Counted from the first letter of the stretch, positions 52,159-62,010 are shown. The stretch is DNA of 64,000 nt from Aestuariibius violaceus (GCF_040779325.2 NZ_JBFONT020000005.1:62001-126000); one strand, 5' to 3'. Notes: generated by a model not told the origin, from the letters alone. Numbers and translations are program-made.

Positions 52159-55100
52159 TTACTCTAACTCCACCAGTAAGTCCTTTGCGTCGATCTGTGC
52201 GCTTGGCGTGACATGGATCTCTTTCACGACCGCATCACGCTCTGCGTGAAGGCCTGTTTCCATCTTCATGGCTTCAATCGTGAGCAGAAGATCGCCTGAC
52301 TTGACCTTCTGACCCATCCTCACAGCGACTGTTGCAACGATCCCAGGCATTGGAGCACCGATATGGTTGGGATTGGCCTGATCTGCCTTCGGCCGTCTCG
52401 GGCTTGCAGACTGAACCGCGCGGTTCGGAACACGGACAACGCGGGGCTGACCGTTGAGTTCAAAGAAGACCCTAACTTCACCTTTGTCATCGGTCTCACC
52501 GATGGCCTGTAGACGCACCACGAGCGTTTTGCCGGCGTCGATCTCGACCTCGATTTCGTTTCCGGGCGCCATCCCGTAGAAAAAAGTCTGTGTCGGCAGT
52601 GTTCGGACCGGTCCATATTCAGCGTGACGCGCTGCGTAATCAGTGAAGACCTTGGGATACATAAGGTATCCTGCGAGATCCTCGTCGTCGATCTCCGTCC
52701 CCGTCTGATCGGCGAGACTCTGGCGCGTGTCGTCGAGGTTGACGGACGCCAGGCGCTTGCCAGGACGCTCAGTCTGAGGCGCTTCACCTTTGAGGATCTT
52801 TGTCTGAATCTTGTCAGGCCATCCACCGGGTGGTTGACCCAAAGCGCCGCGCATCATGTCAATCACGCTATCGGGGAAGACGACATCCGTGCTCGGATCT
52901 TCGACCTGCGCCCGGGTAAGGTTTTGAGAGACCATCATGAGGGCCATGTCGCCGACGACCTTGGATGAAGGCGTGACCTTCACGATGTCGCCGAACATCC
53001 GATTGACCTCCGCATAGGTCTTGGCGACCTCATGCCAGCGTTCCTCAAGGCCGAGGGAGCGAGCCTGGGCCTTGAGGTTGGTGAACTGACCGCCAGGCAT
53101 TTCGTGAAGATAGACCTCGGAAGCCGGAGCCTGGAGGCCGGATTCGAAGGCCGCGTAGTGGCCGCGGACTGCTTCCCAATAGTTCGAGATCTCACGGATT
53201 GTATCCGGGTCGAGCCCGGTGTCCCGGTCGGTGCCTTTCAGGGCTTCGACGAGGGTGCCGAGGGTTGGCTGTGAAGTGTTGCCCGAAAGTGCGTCCATGG
53301 CACAATCGACGATCGAGACACCTGCCTCGGACGCAGCAAGAAGCGTCGCGACAGCGGCGCCTGCCGTGTCGTGAGTATGGAAATGGATCGGTAGGCTGAC
53401 TTCTTCTTTCAACGCGGTGAAGAGGCGGGTCGCGGCAGCCGGTTTGAGGAGGCCAGCCATATCCTTGACGCCAAGGATGTGGGCACCGGCAGCCTCGAGT
53501 TCCTTTGCCATGCCGACATAGTACTTGAGGTCATATTTCGCGCGGTCGGGATCGAGGAGGTCGCCAGTGTAGCAGACCGTGCCTTCACAGACCTTGCCGG
53601 TATCAAGAACCGCATCCATCGCGATGCGCATGTTCTCGACCCAGTTGAGGCTGTCGAAAACGCGGAAGACGTCGATACCAGCTTCAGCAGCGGTCTTGAC
53701 GAAGAATTGGACAACATTGTCTGGATAGTTCGTGTAGCCGACGCCGTTCGAGCCCCGCAGGAGCATCTGGGTCAGGATATTCGGCATCCGGGCCTTGATG
53801 TCGCGCAAGCGCTGCCAAGGACATTCCTGCAGGAACCGATATGCCACGTCGAAGGTAGCGCCGCCCCAGCACTCGACAGAAAAGAGTTGTGGGAGCTGAT
53901 GCGCATAGGCGGGCGCAATTGCGATCATGTCAAAGCTGCGCATCCGGGTGGCGAGCAGTGACTGGTGGCCATCGCGCATCGTCGTGTCCGTAAGGAGGAG
54001 GTTTTGGGATCCTTCGATATGGGCGATCAGTCCTTTGGCGCCCTTGTCCTTGAGGATGTCAGCAGTTCCGCGTGGCGGCTTTTCGATCGGCGTCACCGGC
54101 GGGACAGGCTTTCGCGCCTCGGCATATGGTTCGGGGCGCCCGGCAGTTTCAGGATGGCCGTTTACCGTGATGTCGGCGACATAGCGCAGGATTTTCGTCG
54201 CCCTATCGCGCCGAGGGGCAAACTCAAACAGTTCCGGCGTCTCGTCGATGAATTTGGTGTGATAGTCGTAGTTCAGAAATGTCGGGTGCTTGAGAAGGTT
54301 CTCGACGAACGCGATGTTGGTGGACACGCCGCGGATCCGGAACTCGCGCAACGCGCGGTCCATGCGAGCAATGGCGGCTTCGGGTGTTGGAGCCCAGGCA
54401 GTGACCTTTTCGAGGAGAGAGTCGTAGAAACGGGTGATGACCGCACCGGAATAGGCGGTGCCGCCGTCCAGCCGGATGCCCATGCCCGTCGCGCCGCGAT
54501 AGGCAGTGATGCGACCGTAATCAGGGATGAAGTTGTTCGTAGGATCCTCGGTCGTGATCCGGCATTGGATCGCGTGACCATCGAGCTTGACGTCGTACTG
54601 CGAGGCCACTCCCGTCGCCTCGATTAGACTTTTTCCTTCGGCGATGAGGATCTGGGCGCGGACGATGTCAATGCCCGTCACCTCTTCGGTGACGGTGTGC
54701 TCGACTTGGACGCGAGGATTGACTTCAATGAAGTAGAACTCGCCCGTCGCCATATCCATCAGGAACTCGACGGTGCCCGCGCATTCGTAGTTCACATGCT
54801 GGCATATCTTCTTGCCGAGGTTGCAAAGATGTTCGCGCTGGGTGGGGGACAAGTACGGGGCAGGTGCACGTTCGACAACCTTTTGGTTTCGGCGTTGAAT
54901 CGAGCAGTCGCGTTCGTAAAGGTGGTAGATCTCGCCCTGGCTGTCGCCAAGAATCTGAACTTCCACATGTCGAGCCTTTTCGATCATTTTTTCGAGGTAG
55001 CCTTCGCCGTTGCCGAAGGCAGCTTCAGCCTCGCGGCGCCCTTCGCGAACCTTCTCTTCTAACTCCTCAGGCCCCAGGATCGGTCGCATCCCCCGGCCGC

Positions 55101-55599
55101 CGCCGCCCCAGCTGGCTTTAAGCATGAGGGGATAGCCAATCTCGTCAGCGTCCTTGGCAGTTTTCTTCATGTCGTCGCCGAGCACATCTGTCGCGGGGAT
55201 CACCGGAACACCTGCTGCGATGGCGACCTGTCGGGCAGAGGCCTTGTCGCCCAGCTTGCGCATGGTTTCCGCTTTTGGACCGATGAATGCGATGCCGTTC
55301 GCCGTGCAGGCGTCGACGAGATCCGGGTTTTCGGACAAAAGACCATAACCGGGATGGATCGCATCGGCACCAGAGAGCTTGGCGACGCGGATAACTTCGT
55401 CGATCGAGAGATAGGCGGCGACGGGGCCGAGGCCTTCGCCGATCTTGTAGGCTTCATCGGCTTTGAAGCGGTGAAGGCCGAGTTTGTCCTCTTCTGCATA
55501 AACGGCAACGGTTTTCTTGCCGAGCTCGTTGGCGGCGCGCATGACCCGGATGGCGATTTCCCCGCGATTGGCGATCAGGATCTTCTGAAACTCAGGCAT
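52159..55599 (-). CDS. pyc: Pyruvate carboxylase
   Basis: The 1146-residue protein starts at the ATG at 55599. Domains run: biotin carboxylase (KILIANRGEIAIRVMRAA, GGGGRGMRPI, FIEVNPRVQVEHTVTEE), carboxyltransferase (DTTMRDGHQSLLATRMR, FSVECWGGATFD), a PC/OADA tetramerisation part and a biotin carrier domain with EAMKMETG, biotin-Lys at about 1112. It converts pyruvate to oxaloacetate. It is a single-gene unit. An upstream seven-codon extension is not conserved. Confidence 0.97.
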   Translation of the reverse strand: MPEFQKILIANRGEIAIRVMRAANELGKKTVAVYAEEDKLGLHRFKADEAYKIGEGLGPVAAYLSIDEVIRVAKLSGADAIHPGYGLLSENPDLVDACTANGIAFIGPKAETMRKLGDKASARQVAIAAGVPVIPATDVLGDDMKKTAKDADEIGYPLMLKASWGGGGRGMRPILGPEELEEKVREGRREAEAAFGNGEGYLEKMIEKARHVEVQILGDSQGEIYHLYERDCSIQRRNQKVVERAPAPYLSPTQREHLCNLGKKICQHVNYECAGTVEFLMDMATGEFYFIEVNPRVQVEHTVTEEVTGIDIVRAQILIAEGKSLIEATGVASQYDVKLDGHAIQCRITTEDPTNNFIPDYGRITAYRGATGMGIRLDGGTAYSGAVITRFYDSLLEKVTAWAPTPEAAIARMDRALREFRIRGVSTNIAFVENLLKHPTFLNYDYHTKFIDETPELFEFAPRRDRATKILRYVADITVNGHPETAGRPEPYAEARKPVPPVTPIEKPPRGTADILKDKGAKGLIAHIEGSQNLLLTDTTMRDGHQSLLATRMRSFDMIAIAPAYAHQLPQLFSVECWGGATFDVAYRFLQECPWQRLRDIKARMPNILTQMLLRGSNGVGYTNYPDNVVQFFVKTAAEAGIDVFRVFDSLNWVENMRIAMDAVLDTGKVCEGTVCYTGDLLDPDRAKYDLKYYVGMAKELEAAGAHILGVKDMAGLLKPAAATRLFTALKEEVSLPIHFHTHDTAGAAVATLLAASEAGVSIVDCAMDALSGNTSQPTLGTLVEALKGTDRDTGLDPDTIREISNYWEAVRGHYAAFESGLQAPASEVYLHEMPGGQFTNLKAQARSLGLEERWHEVAKTYAEVNRMFGDIVKVTPSSKVVGDMALMMVSQNLTRAQVEDPSTDVVFPDSVIDMMRGALGQPPGGWPDKIQTKILKGEAPQTERPGKRLASVNLDDTRQSLADQTGTEIDDEDLAGYLMYPKVFTDYAARHAEYGPVRTLPTQTFFYGMAPGNEIEVEIDAGKTLVVRLQAIGETDDKGEVRVFFELNGQPRVVRVPNRAVQSASPRRPKADQANPNHIGAPMPGIVATVAVRMGQKVKSGDLLLTIEAMKMETGLHAERDAVVKEIHVTPSAQIDAKDLLVELE

Positions 55600-55788
55600 G
55601 GGGCCTCCGGGGCTTTGCACGTGCAGCGTGTTCTACGGGGTATGCGGCAGCGCGGCAATGGCGGCGGCTGCCGGCACCTGTTTGTCGGCGGGAGTCTCTC
55701 GATCAAGATGAGGATGGGCGCGGCGCAAATGTGAGCGCAGTTGCGAATGAGCTCACCGAGGCGCGCCGACTTACGACCAACGCCGGGT

Positions 55789-56307
55789 CTATCGCTTAAC
55801 CGTTGCCAACCAACGCGCGACGTCGCGGGGTGTCTTCAAATGGATGATTGTGAGGTCTGGCCGTGCGGCGGAGGCAATCGCCTCAAGCTTCGCCCGAGCT
55901 GTGCGGCGGGTTCGCCAGATGAAGGCCAAAAACTCGATGGTGGATCGGTTCAATTGCTCGGGACATCCGTCCGGAAGGTCCGGTCGGGTCTGACCATAGT
56001 AACGAGCTGATCGATATAGCACCCGAGCGACTCGTAGGCCGACTGGCAGATCGAGCCAGATAAACGTATCGGCACGGGCAACCCGCTCGGGATAGGTGCG
56101 AGAATGTCCACCTTCGAGGATCCAGCGATCTTGGATGTGGATGGCATGGGTCATGGCGCTTTTTTCGTCTGGGTCACGTTCGATCCATCCGGGTTTCCAA
56201 TGGATCTGGTCCATGTGGAAGATCGGCAGCCCGGTCCGCTCTCCAAGAGAGCGGGCGAGAGTGCTCTTTCCCGAGCCTGGCCCTCCGGTGATCATAACGC
56301 GTTTCAC
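55789..56307 (-). CDS. P-loop kinase-like NTPase (FlaR/adenylate-kinase-related)
   Basis: The 172-residue protein starts with GTG at 56307, overlapping the upstream TGA (GTGA). It has the P-loop ITGGPGSGKSTLA, then HMDQIHWKPGW and WILEGGHSRTYPERV, as in DNA topology modulation protein FlaR-type kinases, and a C-terminal IIHLKTPRDV. The real substrate of this group is not known. It is coupled to the FMN oxidase gene upstream. Confidence 0.87.
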   Translation of the reverse strand: MKRVMITGGPGSGKSTLARSLGERTGLPIFHMDQIHWKPGWIERDPDEKSAMTHAIHIQDRWILEGGHSRTYPERVARADTFIWLDLPVGLRVARVLYRSARYYGQTRPDLPDGCPEQLNRSTIEFLAFIWRTRRTARAKLEAIASAARPDLTIIHLKTPRDVARWLATVKR

Positions 56308-57437
56308 AAGAGTCTCGCGGAGAGCTCGGCATAGCTGCGGACGCCCAGCTGATGCATGTTTGCGGTTAGATCTCTCGTCAGGATCTCCACGAGGTGAGCC
56401 GGTCCAGCTGGTCCGAGCGCGGCCACGGCGTCATGTGGTGCGCGCCCGAGCATGGTGAAATCGGCCCCCAGAGAAAAGGCCCGAAGAATATCAAGGCCTG
56501 AGGACAGGCCACCATCCAGAAGCAAAGGCAATCTCGTATTTGCGCGGATTGCAGGGAGAACCTCTATGGTCGCAGGCGCGGCGTCGAATTGACGGCCGGC
56601 ATGGTTCGAGATCCAGATCGCGTCGACGCCCGCCCTTTCCAAACGCGGCGCGTCTTCCTCATTCAGTACACCCTTGACGATAAGCGGTCCCGTCCAGGCA
56701 TCGCGCAGGCGGGCGAGATAGTCCCAATCAGGCGAGGTCCTCAGCAGATAACCTGCATGGGCGTTCGAAGGCAGGGCGGCGCGATTGCTTGTCGTATAAG
56801 GGTCAAGTGTGCGCATTCGGGGCAGGCCGTTGCGTAGCACGGCGATTGCCCAGGCAGGGCGGCGCATGATCTGCCACAGAATGCGTGGTGTGAGTTGAGG
56901 CGGATTGGTTAAACCGCCCCTGGTTTGCCGTTCACGCTGCGACGGCGCAGGCACGTCGACTGTCAGAACGAGCGTTTTGAAGCCAGTTGCGCGGGCGCGA
57001 CCAAGCAAGTCCGAAAGGATCTCCGGATCGCGCGGCGGATAAAGCTGAAACCAGGCATGCGGGCCAATGTCGCCTTTGAGGTCTTCGGGCGCGAGACTCG
57101 CAACTGTCGAAAGCGTGTAGGGGATCCTCGCATCAGCCGCTGTTTGAGCGAGATATCGTTCCGCTCCTGGCCAGATCAGCCCGGACATGCCGACCGGGGC
57201 AAAACCGAACGGCAGCGGGTAGCTCTGGCCGAGCAACTCGATCGAAAGATCCGGGCTGATCTCTCCGTGCAGTATGGATGGTGTGAAACGCACCTGATCA
57301 AGTGCTGCACGATTGGTACGGGCCGTTGCTTCTGTTCCAGTTGCGCTATCGAGATAGTCCCAGACAAATCGCGGAAGCCGCCGTCGCGCCTGCAGCCGGA
57401 GGTCAGCAAGAGAGGGGTAACGGCTGTGAAAATCCAT
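56304..57437 (-). CDS. FMN-dependent alpha-hydroxy-acid oxidase/dehydrogenase (LldD family)
   Basis: The 377-residue protein has the family FMN-barrel motifs: RLPRFVWDYLDSATG at the N-terminus, FGFAPVGMSGLIWPGAERYL, the active-site His in IWISNHAGRQFDAAPATIE, and LLLDGGLSSGLDILRAFSLG with ADFTMLGR. It oxidises an L-2-hydroxy acid, most often L-lactate; the substrate here is not proven. It forms a two-gene unit with the P-loop kinase downstream. Confidence 0.9.
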   Translation of the reverse strand: MDFHSRYPSLADLRLQARRRLPRFVWDYLDSATGTEATARTNRAALDQVRFTPSILHGEISPDLSIELLGQSYPLPFGFAPVGMSGLIWPGAERYLAQTAADARIPYTLSTVASLAPEDLKGDIGPHAWFQLYPPRDPEILSDLLGRARATGFKTLVLTVDVPAPSQRERQTRGGLTNPPQLTPRILWQIMRRPAWAIAVLRNGLPRMRTLDPYTTSNRAALPSNAHAGYLLRTSPDWDYLARLRDAWTGPLIVKGVLNEEDAPRLERAGVDAIWISNHAGRQFDAAPATIEVLPAIRANTRLPLLLDGGLSSGLDILRAFSLGADFTMLGRAPHDAVAALGPAGPAHLVEILTRDLTANMHQLGVRSYAELSARLL

Positions 57438-57749
57438 GACGTTTCGCTAGCTCGCCCTGCGGCCGAGGGAAAGGCGAGATCAGCGTCATGTTCGATTTGC
57501 AGCCGCTCTGGTGCGACAGGCGTTCCATTCGGCGTTTGAATCAGTGCCGACAGCTTCGGCAAAGGGCAATCTTACGGAAAACGGCTGCTCATCTCGGGCG
57601 CTCAGCAAGGCTTCGGGTCTTGCATGTGCGAGACCCGAGTCAGAGCTGCCGCACAGGTCTGGAGAGGCGGGAGGTTCACTCCGCTGGACTGGGAACATCC
57701 ATAGAACACGGGGTTTCCCCATTGTGACCTTTGCGCTAGATATCGCGCT
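57438..57749. other. Intergenic stretch between divergent oxidase and helicase genes
   Basis: No gene is supported. It should hold two divergent promoters. CGGGTCT (57614-57620) and AGACCCG (57631-57637) form a 7-bp hairpin without a T-run. I could not assign -35/-10 boxes. Confidence 0.6.
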
Positions 57750-60140
57750 ATGAGCACCTTTTCCGATGATGATCCGTTAGAGGCGGCTGCCCCACTTTCG
57801 AAGCAGGCTATGGCAGCCACAGCGGCACCTTATCTCGCCGGGCTGAATCCCGCCCAGCGAGAGGCAGTTGAAGCGCTGGATGGTTCGGTTCTCATGCTCG
57901 CGGGTGCCGGGACGGGAAAGACAAAGGCGTTGACGACGCGGATCGTGCATCTGCTCGCGACGGGGAAGGCGCGGCCGAACGAGATCCTGGCCGTGACGTT
58001 CACCAACAAAGCCGCGCGGGAGATGAAGGACCGGGTCGGTCGGCTGCTGGGACAGGCCGTCGAAGGGATGCCGTGGCTCGGCACGTTCCATGCGATTTGC
58101 GTGCGGCTCCTGCGACGGCATGCCGAACTGGCCGGACTCAAGACGAATTTCACGATCCTCGATACGGACGATCAGCTAAGGCTGCTACGGCAGGTAGTGC
58201 TGGCCCACAATATAGATGAGAAACGCTGGCCGCCGCGGATGCTCGCCTCGATCATCGATGGCTGGAAGAACCGGGCGCTAACGCCGGAGACGGTGCCGAC
58301 CTCCGATCATGGGGCCTATGATCATAAGGGCGTGGAACTCTACGCAGAGTATCAGGCGCGGCTGCGAACATTGAATGCGGTCGATTTTGGCGACCTTTTG
58401 CTGCATGTCATTAAGATCTTCCAAGAGCATGAGGATGTGCTTGAGCAGTACCGGCGTTGGTTCCGCTACATCCTTGTCGACGAATATCAGGATACGAACG
58501 TCGCCCAGTATCTGTGGCTGCGGCTGCTGGCGGGCGGGCACCGGAACATCTGCTGCGTGGGCGACGACGACCAGTCGATCTACGGCTGGCGCGGGGCCGA
58601 GGTCGGCAACATCCTGCGGTTCGAGCAGGACTTCCCCGGTGCCAAGGTCATTCGGCTTGAGCAGAACTACCGGTCGACCGGACATATCCTGGGCGCCGCT
58701 TCCGGGGTGATTGCCGCGAACAAGGGACGACTTGGCAAGACGCTTTGGACCGACGGTGAAGATGGCGAGAAGGTTCGGCTGATCGGCCATTGGGATGGCG
58801 AGGAGGAGGCCCGCTGGATCGGTGATGAGATCGAGGCGATGCAGGGTGGCACGCGCGGGATGGAGCCGGTGTCCCTCGATCACATTGCTATCCTGGTGCG
58901 TGCCTCCCACCAGATGCGTGCCTTCGAGGATCGGTTCCTGACGATCGGGCTGCCTTATCGCGTGATCGGCGGACCGCGGTTCTACGAACGGATGGAGATC
59001 CGGGATGCGATGGCCTACTTTCGGTTGGCGGTCTCGCCCGACGATGATCTTGCGTTCGAGCGTGTTGTGAATACGCCGAAGCGGGGCTTGGGCGATAAGG
59101 CGCAGCAGAAGATCCAGATTGCGGCGCGGACAAATGGCGTGTCACTGCATGAGGGTGCACGGCTTGTCGTCGCGATGAAGGGGATCACCGGAAAGGGGCT
59201 CGCCGCGCTGAAGGAGTTGGTTGAGGGGATCGACCGCTGGCATGGGCAGGTGCGGGCCGAGGCTGATACCCATGTCGAACTCGCCGAGATGATCCTCGAC
59301 GAGTCGGGCTACACGGGCATGTGGCAGAACGACAAGACGCCCGAGGCGCCCGGGCGTCTTGAGAACCTCAAGGAGCTCGTAAAGGCGCTGGAGGAGTTCG
59401 AGAATCTTCAAGGCTTTCTAGAACACGTCTCGCTCATCATGGACAATGAGAGCGACGGCGACGGCGAGAAAGTATCGATCATGACACTTCACGCTGCGAA
59501 GGGGTTGGAGTTTCCGGCCGTGTTCCTCCCCGGGTGGGAGGACGGGCTGTTTCCCTCGCAACGGTCAATGGATGAGAACGGGCTGAAGGGCCTCGAGGAG
59601 GAGCGGCGGTTGGCCTATGTGGGGATTACAAGGGCGGAGCGGCTTTGCACGATATCCTTTGCGGCAAACCGGCGGGTCTACGGGCAGTGGCAATCGGCGA
59701 TGCCATCGCGGTTCATCGACGAACTGCTCGCCAATCATGTTGAGGTATTGACGCCGCCGGGGCTCTATGGCGGGGGCTACGGCGCTGCGGGTATGGCGGC
59801 GACGGCCTCGCCTGTCTTGAGCGGGATGCAGGGATCGGATCTGCACGACAGGGCGGCGGAGGCAAATGTCTACAACTCGCCTGGATGGCGGCGGCTGCAG
59901 GCGCGCTCAGGGGAGCGACCGATGCGCCAGCCGCAGGAAGCAAAGAACATGGTGATCGACCTCGACGCGGTTTCGGCTTTTTCAGAGGGTGACCGGGTTT
60001 TTCATCAGAAGTTCGGCTACGGCGAGGTGATCGCGATCGAAGGTGACAAGCTCAACATCGAGTTCGACAAGGCGGGCTCAAAGAAAGTTGTCGCCCGCTT
60101 TATCGTGGCTGCCGATACCGCAGGGGATGTGCCGTTCTGA
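57750..60140 (+). CDS. UvrD/PcrA-type ATP-dependent DNA helicase (superfamily 1A)
   Basis: The 796-residue protein has all SF1A motifs: Q-motif GLNPAQREAV, Walker A AGAGTGKTK (52-59), VTFTNKAAREMK, Walker B DEYQDTN, GDDDQSIYGWRGA, and LEFPAVFLPGWEDGLFPS, plus EEERRLAYVGITRA. The C-terminal FGYGEVIAIEGDKLNIEFD is the PcrA-type Tudor-like domain. It unwinds DNA in repair and replication. UvrD and PcrA are not separable here. A strong ribosome binding site is not seen upstream of the ATG. Confidence 0.93.
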   Translation: MSTFSDDDPLEAAAPLSKQAMAATAAPYLAGLNPAQREAVEALDGSVLMLAGAGTGKTKALTTRIVHLLATGKARPNEILAVTFTNKAAREMKDRVGRLLGQAVEGMPWLGTFHAICVRLLRRHAELAGLKTNFTILDTDDQLRLLRQVVLAHNIDEKRWPPRMLASIIDGWKNRALTPETVPTSDHGAYDHKGVELYAEYQARLRTLNAVDFGDLLLHVIKIFQEHEDVLEQYRRWFRYILVDEYQDTNVAQYLWLRLLAGGHRNICCVGDDDQSIYGWRGAEVGNILRFEQDFPGAKVIRLEQNYRSTGHILGAASGVIAANKGRLGKTLWTDGEDGEKVRLIGHWDGEEEARWIGDEIEAMQGGTRGMEPVSLDHIAILVRASHQMRAFEDRFLTIGLPYRVIGGPRFYERMEIRDAMAYFRLAVSPDDDLAFERVVNTPKRGLGDKAQQKIQIAARTNGVSLHEGARLVVAMKGITGKGLAALKELVEGIDRWHGQVRAEADTHVELAEMILDESGYTGMWQNDKTPEAPGRLENLKELVKALEEFENLQGFLEHVSLIMDNESDGDGEKVSIMTLHAAKGLEFPAVFLPGWEDGLFPSQRSMDENGLKGLEEERRLAYVGITRAERLCTISFAANRRVYGQWQSAMPSRFIDELLANHVEVLTPPGLYGGGYGAAGMAATASPVLSGMQGSDLHDRAAEANVYNSPGWRRLQARSGERPMRQPQEAKNMVIDLDAVSAFSEGDRVFHQKFGYGEVIAIEGDKLNIEFDKAGSKKVVARFIVAADTAGDVPF

Positions 60141-60143
60141 CGT

Positions 60144-60707
60144 CTAGAAGACGCGCACCTGGGTGCCGATCGGTGTAATCTCGAACAGTTCCGCGATCTG
60201 CTCGTTGAAGAGGCCGAAGCAGCCCGAGGACGATTGCCGCCCGATTTTGCGCGTGTCGTGGGTGCCATGGATCAGATAGGCGGGCCAGGTCAGGTACATC
60301 GCATGGGTGCCGAGCGGATTGTCCGGGCCTGGCGGCATAAACGCCGGCAGTGACGGATCCCGTTCACGCATCGACGCGGTCGGCGTCCAGCTGGGCCCGA
60401 CCTTCTTGCGGACGATGCTGGTATATCCGCGGCGCGTCAAATCCTCGGTCAGTGGGACAGAGGTCGGGAAAACACGGTGGTCGCTGCCGTCCTCGTTCCA
60501 GTAGAAAAGCGCGCGGGACTGCACATCGCATAGAATGGTTGCGGCGCCGAGCGTGTCGAAATGGTTCCTCCAATCGCGGACATTGAAGCTCGACGCATTG
60601 CGCCGCGGTCTTCCGCTAAGTGCTTCAGCCCGCACAATTGCGGGGGATGCCAGAAGAGCCGTCGCTCCCAGAAGAACGGTTCGACGGTTGGACATCTTGG
60701 TCTTCAT
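60144..60707 (-). CDS. L,D-transpeptidase (YkuD family)
   Basis: The 187-residue protein starts at the ATG at 60707 behind GGAGAAC, and begins MKTKMSNRRTVLLGATALLA, a Tat-like signal ending IVRAEA. The YkuD domain has NPLGTHAMYLTWPAYLIHGT and the catalytic SSGCFGLFNEQI. It should form 3-3 peptidoglycan cross-links or lipoprotein links in the periplasm. It converges with the helicase gene with three bases between the stops. Confidence 0.92.
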   Translation of the reverse strand: MKTKMSNRRTVLLGATALLASPAIVRAEALSGRPRRNASSFNVRDWRNHFDTLGAATILCDVQSRALFYWNEDGSDHRVFPTSVPLTEDLTRRGYTSIVRKKVGPSWTPTASMRERDPSLPAFMPPGPDNPLGTHAMYLTWPAYLIHGTHDTRKIGRQSSSGCFGLFNEQIAELFEITPIGTQVRVF

Positions 60708-60794
60708 GCCTGTTCTCCTGCTCAGTCTCTTAGGTCAGCTATTTTTCCGCCGACGCAAGGTCAAATCAGGTTGGCTCACACTCCCGTGAAGGCC

Positions 60795-61391
60795 TTAACC
60801 GGTTAGAAGCGGCCAAAGGCTGAAGACGAGCAGGAGGGCCATTGTCCAGTTGAAGATCAAGAGTCTGCGCTTGGTCGAGAGGATCAGGCGGATCTTCGTC
60901 CCTGCCCAAGCCCAGACACCGACAGACGGCAAGTTGATCAGGGAAAAGATCACAGCGACTGCGACTGCGCCAATCGCCCCTTCGCCCGGCGGCGCGTAGT
61001 AGGTCTGGGCGGTGATCGCCATGTAGATCGCCTTGGGATTCACCCACTGGAACGCCGCCGCCTGCAGGAAAGTGAAGGGCCGCCCGTCGGCTGAACCTTC
61101 GCCGGGGGCCGCGGCGTTTGCGATCTTCCAGGCGAGGTAGAGCAGGTAGATCGTGCAGACTCCGAACAGGATCGTGCGCACGAGGGGGAAGCGCTCGAAT
61201 AGCTCGGCCAGGCCCAGCCCGATAAGGAAGACCATGAAGCCGTGGCCGAGGCTGATGCCCAGCATATGGGGGATCGTCCTTTGCAGGCCAAAGTTGGCGC
61301 CAGATGCCATCAGCATCAGGTTGTTCGGCCCCGGCGTGATAGAACTTACGAAGGCGAAGGTTGCGAGGGCTATGAAGAGATCTGGCGACAT
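60795..61391 (-). CDS. LysE/RhtB family amino-acid exporter
   Basis: The 198-residue protein starts at the ATG at 61391; an upstream frame begins with TTG at 61433 inside the likely operator. It has about six membrane spans and the LysE signature ITPGPNNLMLMASGANFG near the N-terminus, then FLQAAAFQWVNPKAIYMA. It is divergent from an Lrp-type regulator, the usual pairing for exporters of amino acids. Confidence 0.9.
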   Translation of the reverse strand: MSPDLFIALATFAFVSSITPGPNNLMLMASGANFGLQRTIPHMLGISLGHGFMVFLIGLGLAELFERFPLVRTILFGVCTIYLLYLAWKIANAAAPGEGSADGRPFTFLQAAAFQWVNPKAIYMAITAQTYYAPPGEGAIGAVAVAVIFSLINLPSVGVWAWAGTKIRLILSTKRRLLIFNWTMALLLVFSLWPLLTG

Positions 61392-61425
61392 GGGCGCCAG
61401 ATCTGAAGGGTTTTCGACGAAATGA

Positions 61426-61464
61426 AATTGCAAAATCGCCGGATCGACATCACATTCTGCAATT
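61426..61464. promoter_or_regulatory. Inverted repeat in the Lrp/LysE divergent promoter
   Basis: AATTGCA (61426-61432) and TGCAATT (61458-61464) form a 7-bp inverted repeat with about 25 bases between, in the 74-base gap between the lysE-like ATG (61391) and the lrp-like ATG (61466). The match extends to TGCAATT[T]CA on both sides. It is a good candidate Lrp-family binding site. Confidence 0.6.
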
Positions 61465-61465
61465 C

Positions 61466-61918
61466 ATGAGCGAAGTGGATCAGATCAGCGCGCGGATATT
61501 GCGCACGCTTGAACAGGATGGGCGGATCAGCAATCTCGACCTGGCTGAACGGGTAGGCTTGTCGCCTTCAGCCTGCCTGCGCCGGGTCAATGCGCTGGAG
61601 CGCTCGGGCGTGATCAAGGGCTATCGGGCGCGGCTCGATCCTGAACAGGTCGGCCGGGGATATGTCGTCTATGTCGCGGTCGGGCTATCGGTCCATTCGA
61701 AGGAGGCGCAGGAAGGGTTCGAACGCGCGATGGGCCGCTTCGAGGAAGTGCGTGAGTGCCACAATATCGCGGGTGCCTTCGAATATCTCCTACGGGTCGA
61801 GACCGGGGATCTGCGCGCCTACAAGGCATTCCATACTGACAGGCTTGGCACTGTGGCCCATGTCCGATCGATCACGAGTTACATGGTGATGGGGACGACG
61901 AAGGACGAACGGGGCTAA
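61466..61918 (+). CDS. Lrp/AsnC family transcriptional regulator
   Basis: The 150-residue protein has the N-terminal HTH RILRTLEQDGRISNLDLAER followed by VGLSPSACLRRV, and the C-terminal RAM/Lrp ligand domain (ECHNIAGAFEYLLRVETGDL). It is divergent from the LysE exporter and probably controls it in response to an amino acid. The stop is followed directly by a hairpin that on the minus strand is a terminator. Confidence 0.93.
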   Translation: MSEVDQISARILRTLEQDGRISNLDLAERVGLSPSACLRRVNALERSGVIKGYRARLDPEQVGRGYVVYVAVGLSVHSKEAQEGFERAMGRFEEVRECHNIAGAFEYLLRVETGDLRAYKAFHTDRLGTVAHVRSITSYMVMGTTKDERG

Positions 61919-61920
61919 AG

Positions 61921-61956
61921 AAAAAAGCGACGACACCGGGAGGAGGTGCCGCCGCT
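61921..61956 (-). ncRNA. CcsR-like RNA 3 with built-in terminator
   Basis: On the minus strand AGCGGCGGCACC pairs with GGTGTCGTCGCT (plus arms 61926-61937 and 61945-61956) and is followed by six T residues. The stem needs two G-U pairs on the minus strand, but would have A-C mismatches on the plus strand, so the minus strand is the transcribed one. The motif CCTCCTCCC (61938-61946 on the plus-strand complement) sits across the loop. RNA ends are not known. Confidence 0.7.
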
Positions 61957-61971
61957 CTTCTTTGGGCCGGG

Positions 61972-61995
61972 CCGGTCAGGGAGGAGGAAGACCAG
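61972..61995 (-). ncRNA. CcsR-like RNA 2
   Basis: A 6-bp hairpin on the minus strand (CTGGTC/GACCGG) displays TTCCTCCTCCCT in its loop. The CCTCCTCCC copy lies at 61979-61987 on the complement. It is the middle of three units spaced about 40 bases apart, downstream of the DUF1127 gene. Its real 5' and 3' ends are not known. Confidence 0.68.
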
Positions 61996-62010
61996 CTCCG
62001 GCTGTTCGGT

